Shown: piece by piece, positions 1 to 6,119 of the stretch
Position numbering within the stretch: position 1 is the stretch's first letter
Layout: every line of letters begins with the position of its first letter
Source: Gracilibacteraceae bacterium
GTDB taxonomy: Bacteria > Bacillota > Desulfitobacteriia > Desulfitobacteriales > Syntrophobotulaceae
Length of the DNA: 15,368 nucleotides
Assembly (NCBI GenBank): GCA_031255985.1
Contig: JAIRRL010000115.1
Span: 1-15,368 of the forward strand
Direction: 5' to 3'
Position numbers and translations under genes: made by a program
Notes under the pieces: model-generated
The model's database searches: none
Told to the model about the DNA's origin: nothing
What the model saw: only the letters and a program-made list of their open reading frames with translations

Positions 1-75
1 CTGTTTTTGTAAAACTTGTAAATATAATACATTTGTCGCGCGGGAAAAATTTTTTAATAAAATCACGTAAAAAGC

Positions 76-103
76 TTGACTAATTCCGGTTATATGATAT
101 AAT
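76..103 (+). promoter_or_regulatory. Sigma-70-type promoter with no obvious gene
   Basis: A TTGACT -35 element (76-81), a 16-base spacer and a perfect TATAAT -10 element (98-103) lie in AT-rich DNA. Transcription would start near 110 and run toward the tRNA gene, which is on the opposite strand. No open reading frame with a ribosome binding site follows before the phosphoesterase gene at 605. The product could be a small RNA, or the promoter could be fortuitous in AT-rich sequence. Apart from this, I see nothing convincing in bases 1-229. Confidence 0.4.
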
Positions 104-229
104 TATAAACAGGGAATATTTCTAAATAATACAGAATTAATCCTCAATAAGGGCTGAAGCATTGAAAAATCACGGTTCTGCCGCCTAAAGCCAGTCCTGA
201 GGCCGCCAAAAGACGGCGAAACAAAAAAA

Positions 230-304
230 TGGTGGAGGTGAAGGGCTTCGAACCCTCGACTTCTTACATGCGAAGCAAGCGCTCTCCCACTGAGCTACAC
301 CCCC
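230..304 (-). tRNA. tRNA-Ala (anticodon CGC), CCA encoded
   Basis: On the minus strand the sequence folds into a full cloverleaf: a 7-bp acceptor stem (298-304 with 234-240), a D arm with GCTC/GAGC, an anticodon stem CTTGC/GTAAG around the loop TTCGCAT, and a T arm with the TTCGAAG loop. The anticodon is CGC, reading GCG alanine codons. Position 3:70 is a G-U pair, the classic alanyl-tRNA synthetase identity element. The 3' CCA is encoded at 230-232, and seven T residues follow directly on the transcribed strand (229-223), which may help termination. Confidence 0.95.
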
Positions 305-363
305 AGCCAATGCGGTCTTTCGTCCGCATCTCCCTGAGACGGCGGTAAAAGCCACGCCAGAGT

Positions 364-392
364 ATTATACTATCCGCATGTAAAAAAGGCAA
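364..392 (-). promoter_or_regulatory. Promoter for tRNA-Ala
   Basis: Read on the minus strand, a perfect TATAAT (plus-strand 364-369) lies 17 bases downstream of TTGCCT (387-392), an acceptable -35 element. Transcription would begin about 50 bases before the mature tRNA 5' end, leaving a leader for RNase P to remove. The rest of the 305-604 gap holds the promoter and leader of the next gene. Confidence 0.6.
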
Positions 393-509
393 GGGAAAAA
401 AGGAAAAACTTTATCAAAACGGGAAACGCGGTTACCATTCAGGCGCCCAACGGAAAACCGGGGCGAAAAATCTGGTTGCGAAAACTATGATTTCCAGACG
501 GCAAAACGC

Positions 510-538
510 TTGTGAGCGGGGGGCGGGTATGTTAGAAT
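510..538 (+). promoter_or_regulatory. Promoter for the DHH phosphoesterase gene
   Basis: TTGTGA (510-515) and TAGAAT (533-538) are 17 bases apart. A TG one base before the -10 gives an extended -10 element. The predicted start near 545 leaves a leader of about 60 bases, containing a hairpin, before the ATG at 605. Confidence 0.5.
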
Positions 539-553
539 ATCAGCAAAGCGTGC

Positions 554-576
554 CGGCGATACGGTTTTTATCGCCG
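554..576 (+). other. Leader hairpin before the phosphoesterase gene
   Basis: An 8-bp perfect stem (554-561 with 569-576) closes a 7-base loop just after the predicted transcription start. No T run follows, so it is not an intrinsic terminator. It covers the region just before the GTG at 578, which argues against that codon as the start. It may stabilise the 5' end of the mRNA. Confidence 0.45.
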
Positions 577-604
577 AGTGCCGGAAGAATGGGGGGAGCA
601 TTTG

Positions 605-1522
605 ATGAGACTTATCACAAGGTCAGACTTTGACGGCTTAGCTTGCGCCGTGCTTTTGAAAGAAGCCGGCGTCATAGACAGATGGAAATTCGCTCATCCG
701 AAAGATTTGCAGGACGGACTCATCGAAGTCACACAGGACGACTGCCTGGCAAACGTACCCTATGTGGAAGGCTGCGGTCTCTGGTTTGATCACCACGCCA
801 GCGAGGAAGAGCGCAAAGCCCATGCGGGGAAATATGTCGGGGAAAGCAGAACCAGTCCGAGCGCCGCGCATATTATCTATGATTATTACGGCGGCCGCAA
901 AAAATTCCCGCGCTATGACGATATGTTGGCGGCGGTAGACAAAGTGGACTCGGCGGATCTGACGCGGGAGGAAATCCTCAATCCGCAAGACTGGGTTTTA
1001 CTGGGCTTCATCATGGATCCGCGCACCGGACTCGGCAGATTTCACGATTTTCAAATCAGCAATTATCAGCTGATGGAGAAACTGATCGACTGGTGCCGGG
1101 AGAAGAGCATCAAGGAAATTATGGCTTTGCCTGATATTGCTGAACGGGTTGAAATGTACGCCGAACAGACGGAAAAATTCGTCAGCATGGTCAAAGAGCG
1201 CACCGTAACGGACGAGCAAATCATCATCACTGATTTGCGGGGACTGACCACGATTTACACCGGCAATCGCTTTTTGATCTACAGTCTTTATCCGGAACAG
1301 AACATTTCTGTCTGGATCGTGAGCGGCAAAGGCGGCGAGGGTTGTTCGGCGGCGGTCGGGCACAGCATATTGAATCGCGGCAGCAAAGTCAACGTCGGGC
1401 AGCTCATGCTGAAATACGGCGGCGGCGGCCACCCGCGGGTCGGAACCTGCCAGTTTTCCGGCGAGACGATGGAGGGGAAACTGAGAGATCTTCTGGCGGA
1501 GATCAAGGCTCTGAACAAATAA
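605..1522 (+). CDS. DHH/DHHA1 family phosphoesterase
   Basis: A 305-residue protein of the DHH phosphoesterase superfamily, which includes exopolyphosphatase-like and nanoRNase (NrnA-like) enzymes that hydrolyse phosphodiester or phosphoanhydride bonds with Mn2+. The metal-binding motifs are visible: DFDG at residues 8-11 and the signature DHH at 62-64. A GGGGH motif near the C-terminus marks the DHHA1 substrate-binding domain. The length fits one DHH plus one DHHA1 domain. The ATG at 605 is preferred over the in-frame GTG at 578 because GGGGGGA lies 7 bases before the ATG and the GTG sits beside a hairpin. It has its own promoter and converges on rarA. The real substrate (oligoribonucleotide, cyclic dinucleotide product or polyphosphate) cannot be decided from sequence. 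Confidence 0.9.
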   Translation: MRLITRSDFDGLACAVLLKEAGVIDRWKFAHPKDLQDGLIEVTQDDCLANVPYVEGCGLWFDHHASEEERKAHAGKYVGESRTSPSAAHIIYDYYGGRKKFPRYDDMLAAVDKVDSADLTREEILNPQDWVLLGFIMDPRTGLGRFHDFQISNYQLMEKLIDWCREKSIKEIMALPDIAERVEMYAEQTEKFVSMVKERTVTDEQIIITDLRGLTTIYTGNRFLIYSLYPEQNISVWIVSGKGGEGCSAAVGHSILNRGSKVNVGQLMLKYGGGGHPRVGTCQFSGETMEGKLRDLLAEIKALNK

Positions 1523-1544
1523 GCCCAACCGGCGGCCCAAAAAT

Positions 1545-1610
1545 GTAATTTGAACTTAATGTAATTTGACGTAAATTAATGTAGCTTAATGTAAATTAAT
1601 GTAGCTTGCT
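1545..1610. repeat. AT-rich tandem repeats between convergent genes
   Basis: Two copies of a 20-base unit stand head to tail (1571-1590 and 1591-1610), differing only at the last bases. Two degenerate relatives beginning GTAATTTGA precede them (1545-1560 and 1561-1570). The block is far more AT-rich than the genes on either side and has no convincing hairpin or T tract. The cluster is too short and irregular to be a CRISPR array. Confidence 0.7.
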
Positions 1611-1662
1611 AAGGTGGTTTTCAATGCAATTCTGAGCCGCGAAGGTTTGTTGCGCCCGCTCA

Positions 1663-2964
1663 TTAGGACGTATGTCCTTGCCGCCGGACGTCGCGTCCGG
1701 CGCCGGTCGGCTCGTAAAACCTTGGAATGGAAAGCCCGGACGGCAGATAATCCTGGGCGACCCAATGACCGGGGTAATCATGGGGATAGAGGTAGCCCGC
1801 CTCGCCCGCCGCCGGATTGAGTTTGGCCTCAGCCGAGTGCGGATCGCGCAGATGAGCCGGAACCGAGCCGGCGCCGTGTTCGCGGACAAAACTCCGGGCC
1901 GCCTTAATCGCCGTAACCACGGAATTGCTTTTCGGCGCGGTAGCGATGGCCAGCACGGCTTGAGCCATGGGAATCTGCGCTTCGGGCAGTCCGACCCACT
2001 CCAGGGCGTGAGCGGCCGCGTGCGCCTGCAGCATGGCGGCCGGATCAGCCAGGCCGACGTCCTCGGAAGCGTGTATCAGGATGCGCCGCATGATGAAACG
2101 CGGATCCTCGCCCGCCTCCAGCAGCACGGCCAGCCAGTACAGGGCGGCGTCCGGGTCTGAACCGCGCATACTCTTGATAAAAGCCGAGATGATATCGTAA
2201 TGATTGTCGCCTTGCTTGTCAAAGCGGAAATAAGTTTCTTGAATGGATTCTTTGGCGTCGGCCAGCGTCACCAGCCGCCGCCCGTTTGCGGGAACCGCGG
2301 TCAGCACCGCCAGTTCCAAGGCGTTCAGCGCCCGGCGCAAATCGCCGCGCGCGTGGTCGACCCAGTGGTTGATAGCGTCGTCTTCCACATCGGGCGCCCA
2401 CTGGCCCAGACCGCGGACAGGATCGGCCAGCGCCGCTTGCAGGCCGCGGCGAACTTCCTCATCTCCCAGCGGTTCCAGGCGAAACAAAGTGGAACGACTG
2501 AGCAAAGCGGCGTTCAGCTCAAAATACGGATTCTCCGTCGTGGCGCCGACGAAGGAAATGACGCCCCTCTCTATTCCCGGCAGCAGGACGTCCTGCTGGC
2601 TCTTGTTGAAACGATGCACTTCATCACAGAATACCAATGTTTTCCGGTTGTAAAGATGCAAATTACCAGTGGCGCGGTCAAATATCTCTCTTAGCTCCTT
2701 GACCCCGGCGGAAACAGCGTTAATGCGCACAAACTCCGCGGCGGTACGAGCGGCGATCACTTGAGCCAGAGAAGTTTTACCGCTTCCGGGCGGCCCATAT
2801 AAGATAATGGATGTGATTTTGTCAGCTTCAATCGCGCGTCGCAACGGTTTATTCGGGCCAAGCAAAGCGGCTTGCCCCAGGAACTCATCTAAATTACGCG
2901 GCCGCATCCGTTCGGCCAGAGGCGCGACCGACATAGGATCAAATCCGGCGGAAAATAAATTCAT
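1663..2964 (-). CDS. rarA: Replication-associated recombination protein A (AAA+ ATPase)
   Basis: RarA (MgsA; YrvN in B. subtilis) is a clamp-loader-like AAA+ ATPase that acts at stalled replication forks. The 433-residue protein shows the family's N-terminal segment (PLAERMRPRNLDEFLGQ), Walker A GPPGSGKTS, Walker B LVFCDEVHRFNKSQQD, and the sensor region GATTENPYFELN. The C-terminal region has the MgsA-type tetramerisation segment ending with the HDYPGHW...YLP pattern. The ATG at 2964 is chosen over an upstream ATG at 3084 because the family homology begins just after it and GGGGAG lies about 10 bases ahead; the extra 40 residues would cross the promoter. It is divergent from the Rrf2 gene. 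A palindrome overlaps its predicted -10 element. Confidence 0.95.
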   Translation of the reverse strand: MNLFSAGFDPMSVAPLAERMRPRNLDEFLGQAALLGPNKPLRRAIEADKITSIILYGPPGSGKTSLAQVIAARTAAEFVRINAVSAGVKELREIFDRATGNLHLYNRKTLVFCDEVHRFNKSQQDVLLPGIERGVISFVGATTENPYFELNAALLSRSTLFRLEPLGDEEVRRGLQAALADPVRGLGQWAPDVEDDAINHWVDHARGDLRRALNALELAVLTAVPANGRRLVTLADAKESIQETYFRFDKQGDNHYDIISAFIKSMRGSDPDAALYWLAVLLEAGEDPRFIMRRILIHASEDVGLADPAAMLQAHAAAHALEWVGLPEAQIPMAQAVLAIATAPKSNSVVTAIKAARSFVREHGAGSVPAHLRDPHSAEAKLNPAAGEAGYLYPHDYPGHWVAQDYLPSGLSIPRFYEPTGAGRDVRRQGHTS

Positions 2965-2994
2965 ATTGACAACACTCCCCAGTTTTTTCGTTGA

Positions 2995-3007
2995 TGTTAC
3001 AGTAACA
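2995..3007. promoter_or_regulatory. Perfect palindrome overlapping the rarA -10 element
   Basis: TGTTAC-A-GTAACA is a perfect 6+1+6 inverted repeat in the rarA/Rrf2 intergenic region. It overlaps the predicted -10 element of rarA, a typical place for a repressor operator. The protein that binds it is unknown; the neighbouring Rrf2 regulator is a candidate by position only. Confidence 0.5.
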
Positions 3008-3027
3008 TGAGAATTCAGGCCCGTCAA
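2999..3027 (-). promoter_or_regulatory. Promoter for rarA
   Basis: On the minus strand TTGACG (plus-strand 3022-3027) and TACTGT (2999-3004) are 17 bases apart, with a TG one base ahead of the -10 giving an extended -10 element. The predicted start lies about 30 bases before the ATG at 2964. Confidence 0.5.
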
Positions 3028-3029
3028 GC

Positions 3030-3039
3030 GTAACATTAC
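3030..3039. promoter_or_regulatory. Second GTAAC-type palindrome
   Basis: GTAACATTAC is a short inverted repeat (GTAA/TTAC around CA) sharing the GTAACA half-site of the palindrome at 2995-3007. It lies immediately upstream of the rarA -35 element and may be a second binding site for the same regulator. Confidence 0.3.
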
Positions 3040-3139
3040 CGTAAGTTCCGGCAGCGCGGCGGCGAAAAAACGGGAATAAACCATAGAGACGGTCTGTTCA
3101 CATCAAAAAAATCTAAAAAATCAGGAAAGAGGGATAGGA

Positions 3140-3565
3140 ATGAAATTTTCAACCAGAGGAAGATACGGACTGCAAGTTATGGTAGATTTAGCTGAATTGT
3201 CCTCCAACGGGCCGATATCGCTCAGGAACATCGCGGAACGGAAAAACATGTCCGAACATTACCTGGGCCAGGTAGTGCCCGATTTGCGCAAGGCCGGCCT
3301 GGTACGGAGCGTCCGCGGCACTAAAGGCGGTTACGTCATCGCCCGGCCCGCCACGCGGATATTCATCGGCGAAATAATCAGAGCCATTGACGGCCCCGCG
3401 CCGCCGGTGGAGTGCAACAAGAGAAACAGCTCTCAATGTTGTCAGGATATGACTTACTGCGCGACGCGGCGCATATGGAAACAAGTGCGGGAGGCCGTGG
3501 ACAGCGTCATAAATAATGTAACTTTACAGCAATTGCTGGATGAGAGCCGGGAAGCGGTGGATTGA
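3140..3565 (+). CDS. Rrf2 family regulator, IscR/CymR-like
   Basis: A 141-residue Rrf2-type transcription factor. The N-terminus MKFSTRGRYGLQVMVDLA and the winged helix-turn-helix through residue 65 (SEHYLGQVVPDLRKAGLVRSVRG, with KGGY in the wing) are characteristic. Cysteines at 92, 100, 101 and 107 lie where IscR carries its three Fe-S cluster ligands (92, 98, 104 in E. coli), so it may sense Fe-S status; B. subtilis CymR lacks this set. The order rarA, Rrf2, cysteine desulfurase recalls yrvN-cymR-yrvO of B. subtilis, which supports a role in cysteine or Fe-S control. A purine-rich ribosome binding site precedes the ATG. I did not find a clear promoter for it. Family certain, ligand inferred. 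Confidence 0.9.
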   Translation: MKFSTRGRYGLQVMVDLAELSSNGPISLRNIAERKNMSEHYLGQVVPDLRKAGLVRSVRGTKGGYVIARPATRIFIGEIIRAIDGPAPPVECNKRNSSQCCQDMTYCATRRIWKQVREAVDSVINNVTLQQLLDESREAVD

Positions 3566-3638
3566 CTTTAAGCCGCCCGGCGTGTGAGGAGGCGGGGAGC
3601 GGGACAGACGCCGCCCGCCATACGGGGGTCAGGAAAAA

Positions 3639-3830
3639 ATGATATGTGTAAATTGCGGCAGTCGCTTAGTGGGCAAAATAGGTGTGGACCAGTATTATTG
3701 CTGTGACTGTTGCGTCGAATTTAAGAGCGAATCCAATAATGTGGTAATTTATAATTTGGAGGAGGACGGGACTTTGGTTATGCGCGGCGCTTATAAGATA
3801 AACGCCCTGGAAGCGGCGTCGCCGTCTTGA
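3639..3830 (+). CDS. Small zinc-ribbon protein of unknown function
   Basis: A 63-residue protein with a CVNC knuckle at residues 3-6 and a second cysteine group CCDCC at 21-25, the layout of a single zinc ribbon. The following YNLEEDGTLVMRGAYK stretch suggests a short beta hairpin. AGGA lies 5 bases ahead of the ATG. It follows the Rrf2 gene by 73 bases in the same direction and may be co-transcribed; it then converges on the cysteine desulfurase gene 37 bases later. I do not recognise a function. Small zinc ribbons of this kind often bind nucleic acid or protein partners, but nothing here decides that. Confidence 0.75.
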   Translation: MICVNCGSRLVGKIGVDQYYCCDCCVEFKSESNNVVIYNLEEDGTLVMRGAYKINALEAASPS

Positions 3831-3867
3831 GGGGAACTTATATCTTCGGCAGCGGACAGACGGCGGG

Positions 3868-5007
3868 TCAGACCGCGGCGGCCAGCGCCGCCACCGCCTC
3901 CAGGCAGCGGTCGATTTCAGCGGCGGTCGTAAAGCAGCCGGCGCTGACCCGCACCGTGCCGCCTGTCCGCAAAGTGCCGAGAGAGGCGTGCGCGCCGGGC
4001 GCGCAATGCAACCCGGCCCTAACGGCAATATCAAAACTGTTGTCCAGAATGAAGGCCACATCCTGCGCCGCATAGCCGGCCAGAGTGAAGGAAACAACAC
4101 CGGCGCGGGTTGGGCCGGGCGGCGGGCCGTAAAGCGTGACGCCCGGAATATCCGCCATGCCGGACAGAAATCTGTTGGCCATTTCCGCTTCCCGCGCCCG
4201 GATACGCTCGATTCCGGTTTCCATGACATAGCGGATGCCGGCGGTCAGGCCGGCCAGCCCCGCTGTGTTGGCTGTACCGCTTTCATAGCGATCCGGCAAT
4301 TGGGCCGGCTGTGAAAGCGACTCGGAAAAGCCGCCTGTCCCTCCTTGTTTCAGGGGGCGGAGCGGCGCCGCAGGGCCTACGTATAGACCGCCTGTGCCCT
4401 GTGGCCCTAATAAGCCTTTGTGGCCGGGAAAGGCCATCAGATCGATGTTCATAGCTTCGACGTCAATCGGGGCGACGCCGGCGGATTGGGCCGCATCCAG
4501 CAAAAAAACCGTCTCGCGGGCGCGACAGAGAGCGCCGATCTCATGGACAGGATTTTCGACGCCCGTCACATTGGAAATATGGGTCATGACGACCAACGCG
4601 GTATTCGGCCGCCAGAGGGCCGCTACGCAGCCGGGATCAACGCCGCGCTTCGGATCGGCTGGCGCCAGGCTCACCGCTACGCCTGTCAGGGCGGCCAGCG
4701 GGCGGGCGACGGAGTTATGCGCCAGTGAATCGGCGATAACATGCGCGCCGGAACTCAGGAAGCCATGAAGGGCGAGATTTAAGGCTTCGGTTGCGTTCGC
4801 GGTAAAAACAATCCGCTCCGGCGCGGTCACGCCAAAAAGCCGCGCCGTCCACAACCGCGCGTCCTCGACCACGCGGCCGGCGGCTAAAGACAACTTATGT
4901 CCGGAACGGCCGGGATTGCCGCTTTGCGTCCGCAAAGCCATGTCCGCCGCCGTGTAAACGGTTTCGGGTTTGGGCCAGGAGGTCGCGGCGTTGTCCAGAT
5001 AGATCAT
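3868..5007 (-). CDS. Cysteine desulfurase family protein (class V aminotransferase, EF2568-like)
   Basis: A 379-residue PLP enzyme expected to remove sulfur (or selenium) from cysteine (or selenocysteine) as an enzyme-bound persulfide. It begins MIYLDNAATSWPKP. The PLP-contacting Asp is D171 (LLDAAQSAG), the Schiff-base lysine is K197 in FPGHKGLLG, and the catalytic cysteine is C335 in RAGLHCAPGAH. The overall pattern resembles the SufS-like subfamily of E. faecalis EF2568, which in other genomes often lies with selenium-dependent hydroxylase genes; no such genes occur here. It starts 4 bases after the upstream small gene ends, so the two are probably translated together. Its position after rarA and Rrf2 matches the place of IscS-type yrvO in B. 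subtilis, but in the opposite orientation. The sulfur acceptor is unknown. Confidence 0.9.
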   Translation of the reverse strand: MIYLDNAATSWPKPETVYTAADMALRTQSGNPGRSGHKLSLAAGRVVEDARLWTARLFGVTAPERIVFTANATEALNLALHGFLSSGAHVIADSLAHNSVARPLAALTGVAVSLAPADPKRGVDPGCVAALWRPNTALVVMTHISNVTGVENPVHEIGALCRARETVFLLDAAQSAGVAPIDVEAMNIDLMAFPGHKGLLGPQGTGGLYVGPAAPLRPLKQGGTGGFSESLSQPAQLPDRYESGTANTAGLAGLTAGIRYVMETGIERIRAREAEMANRFLSGMADIPGVTLYGPPPGPTRAGVVSFTLAGYAAQDVAFILDNSFDIAVRAGLHCAPGAHASLGTLRTGGTVRVSAGCFTTAAEIDRCLEAVAALAAAV

Positions 5008-5011
5008 CGGC

Positions 5012-5404
5012 TCAATCTTCTTCCGCTAATTTTTTTCTGGCCAGAGCCGCTTCCAGGATGGATTTTTTTATGGCCTCTCTCAATTCAAAGCACAATCTTT
5101 GAGAATCGTCGTCATTCCCCGACTCTTTTATCATCTCTATGGCGATTCTGCGGGATTCATTAGAATCATAATTATTTGTCAAATATTTCCATAATTCGCT
5201 TCCCGTCATACATCTCAACTTGATGCGGAAGTTGCTTTTGGTATCAAAATAATTTATCTGAAATTTTTGGCCCTCAGCAGTCTGCCCTTCAATTTTCCCG
5301 GTTTTATAATCTACTTTATTTATTGTCGCTTCCGTTCCCGCCGTTATTTCATACATATCATTTATGAAAACAATCTGCGTGCCGATTTCGATTTGACTAA
5401 GCAT
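5012..5404 (-). CDS. Hypothetical protein, AT-rich gene
   Basis: I do not recognise this 130-residue protein. Residues 1-65 are rich in beta-prone segments (IGTQIVFINDMYEI, ATINKVDYKTGKIEG, KFQINYF) and could form a small barrel. The C-terminal half is helical and charged, ending EAALARKKLAEED. There is no signal peptide or membrane segment. The ATG at 5404 is preferred to the TTG at 5413, because AAGAAGG lies 9 bases before the ATG but touches the TTG. The gene is visibly more AT-rich than its neighbours. It ends 4 bases before the cysteine desulfurase gene, suggesting a two-gene operon. A good promoter at 5598-5626 implies a leader of nearly 190 bases. Confidence 0.7.
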   Translation of the reverse strand: MLSQIEIGTQIVFINDMYEITAGTEATINKVDYKTGKIEGQTAEGQKFQINYFDTKSNFRIKLRCMTGSELWKYLTNNYDSNESRRIAIEMIKESGNDDDSQRLCFELREAIKKSILEAALARKKLAEED

Positions 5405-5597
5405 ATCAGGCAACCTTCTTTTCCACGGAACTCTCAGTCGCGAGGGCGAACCGCCGTTAAAGCAAAAAGCATACCAGACGGTTTGCCTTGCCGTAAGGTT
5501 CTATCGCTGCGTCTCGGCGCCCGAAACGTGGATCATCCGATAATATTAAAGCGGACTGCCACGCTTGAATTTTGAATTGCGCGCATCAGTCCACTTT

Positions 5598-5626
5598 AGT
5601 ATAAACGATCAGCAAAAATTTGTAAA
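5598..5626 (-). promoter_or_regulatory. Promoter for the hypothetical gene / cysteine desulfurase pair
   Basis: On the minus strand TTTACA (plus-strand 5621-5626) and TATACT (5598-5603) are 17 bases apart. Transcription would start near 5591, giving a leader of nearly 190 bases before the ATG at 5404. I could not match the leader to a riboswitch class I know. Confidence 0.5.
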
Positions 5627-5653
5627 TATAATATTCCGGCCGCCGCCGCGGCT

Positions 5654-6061
5654 TTAATTCCTTATATCGACCACGACGCCGTCCCGCAGAACTATCTGCG
5701 CCCGCGCCAGAGCCGTAAAATCATCTCCCGCTTTGATTTCGACCGGCCCTTCCACCGAACCGGCGTCTATTTCCTCTCCTTCCCGCAATTCCCGCACCGC
5801 GTTTATCTGGCGCATGATTTCATCTTTGCCTTGAAAAAGACGGCGCGATTCTTCGTCCAAGCGCTTACGCAAATTCTCCACATCGGCTCCTTCGCCGCCC
5901 CGCAGGGCAAAACCGGCCAGGAGCTTATTTTTTTCTTCCTCAAAATTGTCTATTTCTTCCATATGCTTCGTCAATTGATCATGCAACTGCCGGAGCGATA
6001 TGTCCTTGGACTGTTGGGTCACAATCTGGCGCAGGGCAATTTCCCTGAAAACTGTTATCAT
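5654..6061 (-). CDS. ylqD: YlqD family protein
   Basis: A 135-residue protein matching the YlqD family of the Bacillota, whose role is unknown. The N-terminus MITVFREIALRQIVTQQSKD, the long charged coiled-coil segment (about residues 20-90), and the closing RAQIVLRDGVVVDIRN are typical. The ATG at 6061 is preferred to one 15 codons upstream because GGGAGGAAG sits about 7 bases before it and YlqD homology starts there. In B. subtilis ylqD lies in the rpsP-rimM-trmD operon. Here it instead follows the chaperonin gene by 58 bases in the same direction, so it may be read from the dehalogenase transcript. I see no strong terminator in the gap. Confidence 0.85.
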   Translation of the reverse strand: MITVFREIALRQIVTQQSKDISLRQLHDQLTKHMEEIDNFEEEKNKLLAGFALRGGEGADVENLRKRLDEESRRLFQGKDEIMRQINAVRELREGEEIDAGSVEGPVEIKAGDDFTALARAQIVLRDGVVVDIRN

Positions 6062-6119
6062 GCCGCTTCCTCCCGCGTAAAAATTTACCCTGTACCGCCG
6101 CCGCATTAAAGCGGAGCGC

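Noticed and set aside
1545..1610. CRISPR array
   Set aside because: The units are directly adjacent with no unique spacers, and no cas genes are present.
2965..3084. 40-residue N-terminal extension of rarA
   Set aside because: It would run through the predicted promoter and palindrome, and family homology begins after the ATG at 2964.
3666..4229. Minus-strand frame of 187 codons overlapping the zinc-ribbon and desulfurase genes
   Set aside because: It is a frame-shifted shadow of the desulfurase, continuing antisense through the zinc-ribbon gene, with no motif of its own.
5405..5591. Known riboswitch in the long leader
   Set aside because: I compared it by eye with c-di-GMP, SAM, cobalamin and fluoride classes and found no match to their conserved cores.
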